Below, piece by piece: positions 5,915 to 13,097 of a stretch of 13,272 nt of DNA (position 1 is the first letter of the stretch; each line of letters starts with the position of its first letter). The stretch is from the NCBI GenBank assembly GCA_050749785.1, contig JBOGSA010000006.1, positions 1 through 13,272 of the forward strand, given 5' to 3'. This DNA comes from JAGWGI01 sp050749785 (GTDB taxonomy: Archaea > Micrarchaeota > Micrarchaeia > Micrarchaeales > CABMGC01). Below the pieces are notes generated by a model. It had not been told where the DNA came from and ran no database searches. It worked only from the letters and a program-made list of their open reading frames with translations. A program made the position numbers and the translations under genes.

Positions 5915-6967
5915 TTGATAAAACAACGCGAAACAGACTCTGTAAAGAATTTCCAGGAGTTCATAAAAAAATACAAAGAGACAATCCACTCGAGAATATC
6001 GGGCTACCTCCCGAAGGAGAGGAACTTTTTCTATCAGGAAGTCATCCCATCTTATGTGCATAGGATGGGGCAGTACCGCAGGCCCTCATATGTTTTGCTC
6101 TGGACGATGCTTTACAACGGCGACCTAGAGGAGGCAATGCTTCCAGCGGCGATCCAGCAGGTTTCAGAGGACTGGATCCTCATGCACGATGACATACTCG
6201 ATGGCAATCTTGTAAGGAGGGGAGGCCCATCCGCCCATGCGCAATTTGGAATAGATTACGCGATAATCGGGGGTGATGCACTCCATATCATAATGTGGAA
6301 GATGATAAAGGAGGCCACAGATTCGCTCGGAAAGATACGCGGAGAGAGATACTTCAACAAGGTATATGACATAATGTTTAGGACATCGTTCGGCCAATAT
6401 CTCGACACCAGAATAACCACTGAGATCAGGGACATAACAAAATTCACGCTCCAGGATTATTACGAGTCAATACACGCAAAATCTGCGTACTACACCGTCT
6501 ACGGCCCGATGCAGTGCGGCGCTATAGTTGCTAGCGCAGACGAGGAAACGATAAACAAGATCCCAGAATACGGCACTCCGGCCGGCAACGCCTTCCAGAT
6601 AAGGGATGACATACTAGATTGCACCTCCACCCAGGAAGTATTGGGAAAAAGCGTGGGAAACGACGTGAGGGACGGCGCAAAGACGATAATCCTGTGGCAC
6701 GCCGTACAAAATGCCTCTTCTGCGACGCTAAAGAAACTGGTTGACACCTACAAGAAGAGCAGGGAGGATAAAAGCGAGGAAGAAGTAAAGTTCGTACTTG
6801 ACACTTTCAGGGAGCTAGGTTCGATAAACTACGCGATGATGGAAGCCGACAGGCTCGTAAAGGATGCGCAGGAAAGATTCAACAAAGTATCCAAAGGAAT
6901 TCCAGAGGGCCCTGTCAAGGACATGGCAAGGGACTCAATAAGCAACACAATCAGTAGAAAGAAGTGA
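5915..6967 (+). CDS. Trans-prenyl diphosphate synthase, divergent second copy
   Basis: 350 residues, same fold as the 2770-3864 product but clearly a different subfamily. First Asp motif HDDILDGNLVRRGGP (91-105), FGQYLD (159-164), HAKS (187-190), second motif FQIRDDILD (227-235) then GKSVGNDVRDGAKT. Both DDxxD motifs are complete, so catalysis is expected. Two features stand out. The IPP-binding GKxxRP is GQYRRP (52-57), with Gln for the usual Lys. A Trp (87) also sits five residues before the first Asp motif, the position where aromatic residues restrict chain length in archaeal enzymes. Product length cannot be read directly; a shorter product than the first copy, or a regulatory or partner subunit, is possible. 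The only upstream start in frame is TTG 5915, preceded by TTGAT with a 3-base gap. The stop lies 18 bases from the 3' end of the convergent 5S gene. Confidence 0.9.
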   Translation: MIKQRETDSVKNFQEFIKKYKETIHSRISGYLPKERNFFYQEVIPSYVHRMGQYRRPSYVLLWTMLYNGDLEEAMLPAAIQQVSEDWILMHDDILDGNLVRRGGPSAHAQFGIDYAIIGGDALHIIMWKMIKEATDSLGKIRGERYFNKVYDIMFRTSFGQYLDTRITTEIRDITKFTLQDYYESIHAKSAYYTVYGPMQCGAIVASADEETINKIPEYGTPAGNAFQIRDDILDCTSTQEVLGKSVGNDVRDGAKTIILWHAVQNASSATLKKLVDTYKKSREDKSEEEVKFVLDTFRELGSINYAMMEADRLVKDAQERFNKVSKGIPEGPVKDMARDSISNTISRKK

Positions 6968-6985
6968 AAGAAGAATAAGAATAAA
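6962..6985 (-). terminator. Pyrimidine-rich terminator of 5S rRNA
   Basis: Directly beyond the 5S 3' end the minus strand is T/C-rich (TTTATTCTTATTCTTCTTTC), with several short T-runs and no stem. This is the usual archaeal stop signal for a stable RNA. It overlaps the last codons of the convergent prenyl synthase. Confidence 0.45.
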
Positions 6986-7100
6986 GTGCACACGACAACA
7001 CGCTTTCCCACACAAGTGTAGTATTTCATGTCGTGAACAGGCTTAGCTTCCAAGTTCGGAATGGGTTTGGGCGTTTCCCTGTACCTATGGCCGTATGCGC
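6986..7100 (-). rRNA. rrf: 5S ribosomal RNA
   Basis: The minus strand contains the 5S core CCCATTCCGAACTTGGAAG followed by CTAAGCC, and AGGGAAACGCCC upstream of it. Helix I closes the molecule: GCGCATACG at the 5' end pairs with CGTGTGCAC at the 3' end (one mismatch, one wobble), and ACAGG pairs with CCTGT for helix II. The resulting length is about 115 bases, normal for 5S. It is not beside 16S or 23S genes in this window, and has its own TATA box 25 bases upstream, so it is an independent transcription unit between rps5 and the isoprenoid block. The ends are set from helix I and could shift by a base or two. Confidence 0.95.
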
Positions 7101-7120
7101 TATTATATTGTTGAGAAAAG

Positions 7121-7129
7121 CTTAAATAG
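7121..7129 (-). promoter_or_regulatory. TATA box of 5S rRNA
   Basis: The minus strand reads CTATTTAAG, centred 25 bases before the inferred first base of 5S (7100). This is the same box type as upstream of trm5/spt5 and rnp1. It lies in the 59 bases between the rps5 stop and 5S. Confidence 0.7.
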
Positions 7130-7159
7130 ATTTCACAACGCTGCTTTTCTCTTAGAAAA

Positions 7160-7825
7160 TCAGTTGACTATCTTGAGATTGTCGATGTTCTTGAGCTTGT
7201 TTATCTTCTTCATGGCTATGAATGTCGCAAGACCTATATTGTAGATATCCCTTGTCCTTCCTCTCGAGAAACTCCACACATCCTTGACTCCTGCGACTTC
7301 TAGAACCTGCTTTGCGACTTCTCCTGCCACAACTCCTACTCCTCGTGGTGCAGGCTTTAGTATAATTTCTGCGCTTCCGCACTTGCCCTTCACCTGCAGT
7401 GGGAAGCTGTGATTTGTTCCGCAGCTGCATTCCCATGATCCGCAGCCGAATGCGACGCTAATCATCTTCTTCTTTGCATCCTTTATCGCAGAATCGATTG
7501 CAGGTCTGACCTCAACATCCTTGCCTGTTCCGTATCCAACGTGTCCGTGCCTGTCCCCGACCACAACTGTCGCCCTGTACTTTGGCTTTCTGCTGTTCTT
7601 GGTCATCCTCTGCACTGAAGCAACCTCCAGAACCTTTGTCTCAAGGTCCGGGAAGAGCGTATCAATTATCTCAACTTCCTTTATCGGCTTTCCGCCCTCG
7701 AATATCTGCTCTATGTTGACTATCTGCTTTGACTTAACGAGCTCTCCGATCTTTGTTCTCGGGGTCCAGCTCTCTGGGTTGAACTTGACAACTTCTCTTT
7801 CCCTTCTATCGTATCTTATATTCAA
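7160..7825 (-). CDS. rps5: Ribosomal protein S5 (uS5)
   Basis: 221 residues, normal for archaeal S5. The double-stranded RNA-binding domain has VVVGDRHGHVGYGTGKDVEVRPAI (about 87-110). It is followed by the archaeal insert FGCGSWECSCGTNHSFP and the C-terminal domain PAPRGVGVVAGEVAKQVLEVAGVKDVWS. It helps translational accuracy in the small subunit. The start is TTG 7825-7823, three bases after GTGAT, and that GTGAT contains the TGA stop of L18. It is the last ribosomal gene of this operon; L30 and L15 do not follow. Confidence 0.97.
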   Translation of the reverse strand: MNIRYDRREREVVKFNPESWTPRTKIGELVKSKQIVNIEQIFEGGKPIKEVEIIDTLFPDLETKVLEVASVQRMTKNSRKPKYRATVVVGDRHGHVGYGTGKDVEVRPAIDSAIKDAKKKMISVAFGCGSWECSCGTNHSFPLQVKGKCGSAEIILKPAPRGVGVVAGEVAKQVLEVAGVKDVWSFSRGRTRDIYNIGLATFIAMKKINKLKNIDNLKIVN

Positions 7826-7829
7826 TCAA

Positions 7830-8414
7830 TCACTTTTTTGCCGACTTTATTTTCTCCTTTGCCTCAATGAACAGCTTCGGCATCGAATCAGGCACTATCT
7901 TGCCCTTTATGTAAGCTCCAAACTGCGCTTCGTATCTCTTCGGCTCCTCCTTCTTCAATGCATCAGCGTATTTTGCTGTGAGCGAGCCGTTGTAAATTCC
8001 CTCATCAATCGTAAACTCTCCTCTGACCTTCATGCCGTTGTCCATGGCGCCCTTTGCGAATACGAAAGGGATTGAGTTGGCGACAGGTGAGCTAAGTCCA
8101 ATGTCAAGTATGTATTCTACCTTCCTGTCAGCCTCGCTGATCTTTGAAGCAAGAAGCATTCCTGTAAGGTACGCAGTCGGCCTGTTGCTCCTGCTTGGCC
8201 ATCCCATCTTGACTAGTTCGCAAGAATCGACGCTATATGATACAACATCGCCCTTTTCATTGTACTTGACAACCTGTCCAAGTATTCCCCTGTTGCTCTT
8301 CCTTACGACTATCCTTGCCATGTCGCCCTTCACAAGAGCTAGTCTCTTGTGGTAGTTGGTCTTTGCCTCTCTTCTTCTCCTGAATTTAAGTTCCTGGATG
8401 TTGTGCTTTGGCAT
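7830..8414 (-). CDS. rpl18: Ribosomal protein L18 (uL18)
   Basis: 194 residues. L18 binds 5S rRNA with L5 in the central protuberance. Diagnostic segments are FRRRREAKTNYHKRLALV near the start, RIVVRKSNRGILGQVV, and the Thr-Ala-Tyr-rich PTAYLTGMLLASK typical of the archaeal/eukaryotic form. The ATG at 8414 is chosen (MPKHNIQ). An in-frame GTG at 8423 is part of the GTGAT ribosome-binding site, which lies 4 bases before this ATG and includes the TGA stop of L19e. Confidence 0.96.
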   Translation of the reverse strand: MPKHNIQELKFRRRREAKTNYHKRLALVKGDMARIVVRKSNRGILGQVVKYNEKGDVVSYSVDSCELVKMGWPSRSNRPTAYLTGMLLASKISEADRKVEYILDIGLSSPVANSIPFVFAKGAMDNGMKVRGEFTIDEGIYNGSLTAKYADALKKEEPKRYEAQFGAYIKGKIVPDSMPKLFIEAKEKIKSAKK

Positions 8415-8419
8415 AAATA

Positions 8420-8914
8420 TCACTCGTATATTTTCTTGATCGTCTCGTTAATCTTGGCAAGCTCTTGTTCGCTCACTGACATTCCCTTCTCCTTCATGTG
8501 GAGCAGAAGCGATGCCTTGTCCTTGAATGCGTTTCCCTTGACTAGCAAATAGAACTTCCTGAATGCCTTGCTGTCTAGCTTCTTTGCATTCCTTAGCTCG
8601 TTTAGGAATACTCTTTGTGACCTGACCTTCTTCTCCCATGTGAGATTGCCTGATCTTGCCTTAAGCGTTCCCTTTCTCCTTCCCTGTCCTCTCTTTCTTC
8701 CTTCGCTTCTCTTCTGTCTGAGAATCTTTGACCTCTTGCTTGCATTATCCTTCGCCTTTAGCGCAATTATGCTTCCCTCGGCGATATGCTTCTTAATATC
8801 CTCTCTTGTTATCGCCTTGGCGACTTTTGCTTGTGCGCTAGGTTTGAACCTTATTGCGCTCTCTCCACGCTTCATTATCTGAGCGGCTACTCTCTTTGCG
8901 AATTTCAACGTCAT
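8420..8914 (-). CDS. rpl19e: Ribosomal protein L19e (eL19)
   Basis: 164 residues, a protein of the archaeal/eukaryotic large subunit. The early FAKRVAAQIMKRGESAIRF, the strongly basic KRSEGRKRGQGRRKGTLKAR (about 65-87) that threads into rRNA, and the long C-terminal helical region are characteristic. Start ATG 8914, three bases after GTGAT; that motif holds the TGA of L32e. Confidence 0.96.
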   Translation of the reverse strand: MTLKFAKRVAAQIMKRGESAIRFKPSAQAKVAKAITREDIKKHIAEGSIIALKAKDNASKRSKILRQKRSEGRKRGQGRRKGTLKARSGNLTWEKKVRSQRVFLNELRNAKKLDSKAFRKFYLLVKGNAFKDKASLLLHMKEKGMSVSEQELAKINETIKKIYE

Positions 8915-8918
8915 AAAA

Positions 8919-9371
8919 TCACTTCTTTGCCTCAGGCGCCGGTGCCACTTCTGGTTTTTCTACCTTTGGTGCAACTGCCTTAACTTCAGGCTTTGGAACT
9001 TTCTTTGGCTGTTCCTTTACCTTGTTTGCTATCCTGAGCTTGTGCTTATCTGCAATGCTTTGCATTGCAATTCTCTTCCTTCTTGAAATATCATGAGCAA
9101 TCACCACCACAACTTTTGTGACGTCTCCCTTTGTTGCATCCATAAGCTCCTTCTCATTATGGACCAAGACTTGCTTGCTGCCATCAGATCTCAAGAACCT
9201 TATTGTGTCGCTGTTCTTGTAGCCTATGTGTGGCGTAGCCCCATATCCGCTGAGCGCGACTCTCTTCTTGTTGTCTGTTCCTCTTTGTTTTCTCCATCTG
9301 TGCGGTACCCTAGACCTGTTCCTTGTTCCGTATCCAGGAACCACAAATTTTGGATGCTTTTTCTTTTGCAT
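8919..9371 (-). CDS. rpl32e: Ribosomal protein L32e (eL32) with a long C-terminal tail
   Basis: 150 residues. The core has HPKFVVPGYGTRNRSRVPHRWRKQRGTDNKKR, GYGATPHIGYKNS and a central IAHDISRRKRIAMQSIADKHKLRI, as expected for the family. The last 30 or so residues are a low-complexity Lys/Pro/Glu/Ala tail (PEVKAVAPKVEKPEVAP), unusual in that extensions of this protein are more often N-terminal. Start ATG 9371-9369 is preferred; the in-frame GTG at 9380 belongs to the GTGAT site 4 bases upstream, which includes the TGA stop of L6. Confidence 0.95.
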   Translation of the reverse strand: MQKKKHPKFVVPGYGTRNRSRVPHRWRKQRGTDNKKRVALSGYGATPHIGYKNSDTIRFLRSDGSKQVLVHNEKELMDATKGDVTKVVVVIAHDISRRKRIAMQSIADKHKLRIANKVKEQPKKVPKPEVKAVAPKVEKPEVAPAPEAKK

Positions 9372-9376
9372 TAATA

Positions 9377-9901
9377 TCACTCTTCTCTGACCAGATACAA
9401 TCCATCTTGGAACACTCGCGTGTCGTGTCCGAGCGCGCTGCAGCCCTTCCTTATGTTTGCGATTGTCTGGCTCACATCATAAATGTCGACGCCCTTGACC
9501 TTCACTTCTTGTCCCTTTACTTCAAGCTTGGTGTCGCCCTGTATCCTTACCTGCCTTGGCACTCTCTCGCCGAATATGTTCTTTATGAATATTATCTTTC
9601 CCTTAACCTCAATTGATATCGGGAAGTGCGCAGAGACTATCTGCATCTTTCTCTCAACGCCCTTTTCTACTCCCTCTACTGCGCTCTTGAGCTCTGTAGC
9701 AAAAGCCTGCTCAGCAAGAATTGATTTCTTCATGAGCTTCTTCTCTTTGGAAGGCTCGATGACTATCTTCTTTCCCTCAATCTTTACTTTAACGAACTTG
9801 TCGCTGAACCTCTTGATTGTGCTGCCGTCCTTTCCCTTCACGGTCACCACGTCTGCGTGGATATGAACTTCTACTCCGTTTGGGATTTCTATTTCGAACA
9901 T
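9377..9901 (-). CDS. rpl6: Ribosomal protein L6 (uL6)
   Basis: 174 residues, normal length. It has two repeats of the L6 fold: IPNGVEVHIHADVVTVKGKDG at the start and FPISIEVKGKIIFIKNIFGERVPR..V in the second half, then DVSQTIANIRKGC near the end. It sits by the factor-binding site of the large subunit. Start ATG 9901, three bases after GTGAG. Confidence 0.96.
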   Translation of the reverse strand: MFEIEIPNGVEVHIHADVVTVKGKDGSTIKRFSDKFVKVKIEGKKIVIEPSKEKKLMKKSILAEQAFATELKSAVEGVEKGVERKMQIVSAHFPISIEVKGKIIFIKNIFGERVPRQVRIQGDTKLEVKGQEVKVKGVDIYDVSQTIANIRKGCSALGHDTRVFQDGLYLVREE

Positions 9902-9908
9902 AAACTCA

Positions 9909-10289
9909 CTAATACACGTATGCCAGCAATCTTCCGCCGATCTTGTGCTCCTTTGCCTCTCTGTTTGTCATTATTCCCTTCGGCGTCGAGAGAATCAAGA
10001 TTCCGAAATCCTTGCTCGGAATGAACCTTGTCTCGTACTTCTGGAAATCACTGAGCGCAACTGCGAATCTCGGCTTTATTATTCCGACATCGTTGATCTT
10101 CCTTGCAAGCATGATCTTTAGTTTTCTGAACCTTCCCTCCTTTACCTCATCAAAGCTGGAGATGTATCCGCTTCTCTTCATTACCTCCACCACAGCCCTT
10201 ATCAGCTTGGTGTCGTTTATCGTGCATGAACCGAGCCCTGCTGTCTCGTTCACCTTTATCGTGTTTATCGTATCGGCTAGTAAATCCAT
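9909..10289 (-). CDS. rps8: Ribosomal protein S8 (uS8)
   Basis: 126 residues. It begins DLLADTINTIKVNE, has RSGYISSF and the C-terminal signature STPKGIMTNREAKEHKIGGRLLAYVY that is near universal in S8. It binds the central domain of 16S rRNA. Start ATG 10289, three bases after GTGAT, itself just behind the S14 stop. It ends in TAG, unlike most neighbours, so its stop is not merged with the following ribosome-binding site. Confidence 0.97.
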   Translation of the reverse strand: MDLLADTINTIKVNETAGLGSCTINDTKLIRAVVEVMKRSGYISSFDEVKEGRFRKLKIMLARKINDVGIIKPRFAVALSDFQKYETRFIPSKDFGILILSTPKGIMTNREAKEHKIGGRLLAYVY

Positions 10290-10298
10290 CTTATCACA

Positions 10299-10457
10299 TT
10301 ATGAAAGCTTCTCGAACCCAAGGCCCTTTGCGTTCTCCCTAAAGCATCTCCTGCAGATGTAGAGCTTGTATGATCGAATCACAGCCCTAGATCCTCCGCA
10401 GATCCTGCACTTCCTGAGCCCACGGCCCTTCTGTTTTAGTTCGTATCGCATTTTCAT
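10299..10457 (-). CDS. rps14: Ribosomal protein S14 (uS14), zinc-binding form
   Basis: 52 residues. The zinc ribbon is intact: CRIC (17-20) and CRRC (35-38), with GGSRAVIRSYKLY between and FRENAKGLGFEKLS at the end, matching archaeal S14. The start ATG 10457 is chosen because homologues are about this length; the next ATG (10451) would remove only two residues. The longer open frame from 10490 overlaps L5 and adds non-homologous sequence. The ribosome-binding GTGAT lies 6 bases upstream and contains the L5 stop. Confidence 0.95.
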   Translation of the reverse strand: MKMRYELKQKGRGLRKCRICGGSRAVIRSYKLYICRRCFRENAKGLGFEKLS

Positions 10458-10464
10458 TTGATCA

Positions 10465-10980
10465 TCACTCGTTTGTAACATTCGCACCAAAGTGCTTTGT
10501 AATATACTCGATTATTTCGGCCTTTGTAACCTTTCTGTGCTCCTGTGCTGCCATGCTCCTTATCCTTCTCCTCTGCTCCACCCTTCTTCCCCTTCTTGCG
10601 AAGTTGGCGTTTATGTTCATTCCGAGCATCCCGATCTTCGGGTCGTACTTTACTCCGGAGAAGTCTATGTACTCCTTTATTCCGAAGCTCAGCGAGTTGT
10701 CGTTTATCGATTTCTCCCTGATCGTGTTGTTGTTCGCATCTAGTGCGCGCTTGAGCAGATCTTCTGCCGCGGCCTTCCTGAGCGTGACCATTGATCCTAT
10801 CACCTGGCCTCTCCTTATGTTCAGAGATGGGTCCCTCTTCTTTGCGACCGTCGGAACGGAATTTCTTCCTGTGAGTTTTTGTATGAGCATCTTTGCGTTT
10901 GGCAGCAGCTGGTCGTTTGAGCCTATGCCTATGTTTATCACTACCTTCTCAAGCCTTACTTCTTGCATAGGGTTTGCCAT
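10465..10980 (-). CDS. rpl5: Ribosomal protein L5 (uL5)
   Basis: 171 residues. NPMQEVRLEKVVINIGIG at the N-terminus, the GR.SV.T.AKK segment, FGIKEYIDFSGVKYDPKIGMLGM in the middle and the basic FARRGRRVEQRRRI near the end are diagnostic of archaeal L5. It binds 5S rRNA and contacts the P-site tRNA. Start ATG 10980 matches homologues (MANPM). GGTG lies 6 bases upstream. An in-frame GTG at 10989 overlaps S4e and is less likely. Confidence 0.96.
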   Translation of the reverse strand: MANPMQEVRLEKVVINIGIGSNDQLLPNAKMLIQKLTGRNSVPTVAKKRDPSLNIRRGQVIGSMVTLRKAAAEDLLKRALDANNNTIREKSINDNSLSFGIKEYIDFSGVKYDPKIGMLGMNINANFARRGRRVEQRRRIRSMAAQEHRKVTKAEIIEYITKHFGANVTNE

Positions 10981-10981
10981 A

Positions 10982-11665
10982 TCACGCACCTGTAACTATT
11001 ATGTTCTCAACTAGAGTCTCGAAATTGCCGTTCTTGCTCTCGATTACCACAGTCGGATTCCTGAGCATAGTTCCGCTCTTTATCTCCGTTATCTTTCCTG
11101 TCTCTGGTGAGTGGACTCCTTTCACCACCATGCAGCTAGCGCCCTGCGCAAGCTTTATCACCTTCGATATCTTTCTGTCCTCGATTATCACTGAATCATT
11201 CACCTTGACTTCCTTGTCGTAGTGGACCACATTGCCGTTGTTGAGCCTTACCATCTGCTTCTTCCCTGCCCCGATGTACTTTCCGATAACCTTGAGGGTT
11301 CTTTTGTGCTCCCCCTTGCCGAGTTTCTTTGCATCGAACATCCCATACTTTCCAACGTCTACAAGGTAGCTTTCATCGCTCGGTATGAGCTTGATTATAT
11401 CGCCGAATCCGATCGGATACTTCTGGTTCTTTCTCACCCTTCCATTTATCTCGACTTTTCCGCTGATTATTATGCTCTTTGCCTCAGATGAGCTCTTCGC
11501 AACTCCAAGTTTTTCCCTTAGGAATGTGGCGAGCGCGACACTGCTGTTGAGCGTGTGCCTTCCTGGCATCGGCTTAAGTATGAATTTTGACTCCTTCCTC
11601 TTCAGCCTCATGTAAGGCGGGGCTGCGAGCCTCTTCAAATGTTTGCTTCCTCCTTTTCCTGCCAT
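10982..11665 (-). CDS. rps4e: Ribosomal protein S4e (eS4)
   Basis: 227 residues, archaeal/eukaryotic small-subunit protein. It has the signature start GSKHLKRLAAP, then LKPMPGRHTLNSSVALATFLREKLGVAKS. An S4 RNA-binding region (about 40-95, IIISGKVEINGRVRKNQKYPIGFGDII) and a late KOW-like stretch (VKGVHSPETGKITEI) follow. ATG 11665 is chosen: it gives the conserved MAGKGG start and is 3 bases behind GTGAT, whose TGA is the stop of L24. The frame stays open to 11713, but that part is inside L24. Confidence 0.96.
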   Translation of the reverse strand: MAGKGGSKHLKRLAAPPYMRLKRKESKFILKPMPGRHTLNSSVALATFLREKLGVAKSSSEAKSIIISGKVEINGRVRKNQKYPIGFGDIIKLIPSDESYLVDVGKYGMFDAKKLGKGEHKRTLKVIGKYIGAGKKQMVRLNNGNVVHYDKEVKVNDSVIIEDRKISKVIKLAQGASCMVVKGVHSPETGKITEIKSGTMLRNPTVVIESKNGNFETLVENIIVTGA

Positions 11666-11669
11666 AATA

Positions 11670-12068
11670 TCACTTTGTTGTAGCTGTTGCGCTCTTTGCA
11701 ACCTTGAAACCATTTATCTTCTCCTGCCTGAGCTTGTCTGTCAGGTCGAGATCTATTAGATAGACGTTAGATGAAGAGATTGGTATGAACCTCTCCTTTC
11801 CTTTCATGTTCTTTCTGACAATTCCTTCAATAGTAATTCTTCCCTTGAGCATATCCACGTTTCCCACCTTTCCGCTCTTGCCCTTGTGGGCTCCTGACAT
11901 GACCTTAACCGTGTCACCTTTTCTCACCGCTATGGTCCTCTTCTTTATCCCAAGTTTTGTGGTGAGCTCCTTTGATATGTGAACGTGAATGAACCTCTGC
12001 CTGAAATGATGAGGCGCGGTGAACCTGAACTTCCTCTGTTTTCTTGCCTTGCTGCTTTGTATGAACAT
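11670..12068 (-). CDS. rpl24: Ribosomal protein L24 (uL24)
   Basis: 132 residues. Archaeal-type N-terminus (SSKARKQRKFRFTAPHHFR), a KOW motif at about 49-75 (RKGDTVKVMSGAHKGKSGKV), then IEGIVRKNMKGKE and SSNVYLIDLDL. It is an assembly initiator near the exit tunnel. Start ATG 12068, three bases after GTGGT. Confidence 0.96.
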   Translation of the reverse strand: MFIQSSKARKQRKFRFTAPHHFRQRFIHVHISKELTTKLGIKKRTIAVRKGDTVKVMSGAHKGKSGKVGNVDMLKGRITIEGIVRKNMKGKERFIPISSSNVYLIDLDLTDKLRQEKINGFKVAKSATATTK

Positions 12069-12075
12069 AATACCA

Positions 12076-12474
12076 CTAAACTATCCTTGATGCGATTCCA
12101 GCTACCTTTACGAATCGCTCAACAACTTCCCTTGCCATCGCGCCCTTAACTTCGGTTCCGATTGGCAGGTTTTCCTCGTTGATCATGATTCCAGCATTGT
12201 CTTCGAACTTGATTCGCATGTTGCTTGACCTTCTTATCTCGTCTCGCTGCCTAATCACTACGACACGAACTGGCTTTTTGAGATAGGTTGCAGTTCCCTT
12301 CCTTACGCTGGCAGATATTACGTCGCCGACTCCGGCGCTTGCCATCCTTCCGTGCTTTCCACCCTTCCCGATTATGTGGATCATCCTGAATTCGAGCGCA
12401 CCGCTGTTGTCAGCGCATGTTAGCACAGCTCCTGGAACGAGCGTCTTTGATACTCTTGATGATAATCCTTTCAT
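12076..12474 (-). CDS. rpl14: Ribosomal protein L14 (uL14)
   Basis: 132 residues. The universal core is clear: GAVLTCADNSGALEFRMIHIIG (15-36), VGDVISASVRKG, RVVVIRQRDEIRR and FEDNAGIMINEENLPIGTEVKG. It lies at the subunit interface. Start ATG 12474, ten bases after the S17 stop, with GGTAGA upstream rather than GTGAT. Confidence 0.97.
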   Translation of the reverse strand: MKGLSSRVSKTLVPGAVLTCADNSGALEFRMIHIIGKGGKHGRMASAGVGDVISASVRKGTATYLKKPVRVVVIRQRDEIRRSSNMRIKFEDNAGIMINEENLPIGTEVKGAMAREVVERFVKVAGIASRIV

Positions 12475-12484
12475 AAAATTCTAC

Positions 12485-12778
12485 CTACTTGTCCTTCTTC
12501 ACTACAGAGGTTATGACGAAAGCCTTTGTCTTGCTGAGCTTTCTAGATTCAGCAATCTTGACCACGTCTCCGACCTTTGCTGAGATGCACTCCGGATTGT
12601 GCGCAGGTATCCTAGACCTCTTTCTAAGATATCTTTCGTACTTGTAAATGTAGCGAGTGTAATCCCTTTCGACGATCGCTGTCTTCTTTGCCTTGTCGCT
12701 CACGACCTTTCCGGTGAACTCGGCTCCTCTAGTCTTGAGGCCTCCGTGAATTGCGCACCTAGGGTCGTTGCATTCCAT
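12485..12778 (-). CDS. rps17: Ribosomal protein S17 (uS17)
   Basis: 97 residues, with the OB-fold core. Archaeal features: CNDPRCAIHGGLKTRG at the N-terminus, VVSDKAKKTAIVER, YERYLRKRSRIPAHNPEC and AKVGDVVKIAESRKLSKTKAFVI. Start ATG 12778 overlaps the spacing after the rnp1 stop (TAA 12782-12780) by only one intervening base, so translation is probably coupled. The upstream site is a weak GTTGA. Confidence 0.97.
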   Translation of the reverse strand: MECNDPRCAIHGGLKTRGAEFTGKVVSDKAKKTAIVERDYTRYIYKYERYLRKRSRIPAHNPECISAKVGDVVKIAESRKLSKTKAFVITSVVKKDK

Positions 12779-12779
12779 T

Positions 12780-13076
12780 TTATTTCAACTCTCTTCTTTT
12801 GTAATACTTCAAGCCCTTTTCGAGCCTCTCTGCGGGTCGGAAGTTAACCTCCTCTCCCTTTACAACATACGATTTGCCACCGGAATAAAACCGGAATGTT
12901 GCTGATTTCTTTACAACCTTCTTAGTTCCATGTTTTGTCTCGAGGAAAAACATGTTTTTTGTTTCATCAACGATTAAGCCCTGCAAGCCAACCTGTTTTT
13001 TGTCCAGGCACCTTGTCACTTTTACTTTGAGGCCGATGAGTTCGCTAAGAACGATGTTCTTGTTGTTATACTGCAT
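12780..13076 (-). CDS. rnp1: RNase P protein component 1 (Rpp29/Pop4 homologue)
   Basis: 98 residues. The protein subunit supports tRNA 5' processing by the RNase P ribozyme. The Sm-like barrel has LIGLKVKVTRCLDKKQVGLQG (14-34), VDETKNMFFLET and VKKSATFRF, followed by the Rpp29 tail GEEVNFRPAERLEKG. It is the first gene of the ribosomal operon; in most archaea it follows L29. There is no ribosome-binding site before ATG 13076, and a TATAAAAA box sits 25 bases upstream, so the message probably begins at the start codon. Confidence 0.93.
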   Translation of the reverse strand: MQYNNKNIVLSELIGLKVKVTRCLDKKQVGLQGLIVDETKNMFFLETKHGTKKVVKKSATFRFYSGGKSYVVKGEEVNFRPAERLEKGLKYYKRRELK

Positions 13077-13097
13077 GCATGTATTGCTGTACTGACA

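Noticed and set aside
10553..11014. 153-codon plus-strand open frame opposite L5
   Set aside because: Antisense to a certain ribosomal gene; hydrophobic, low-complexity translation typical of a shadow.
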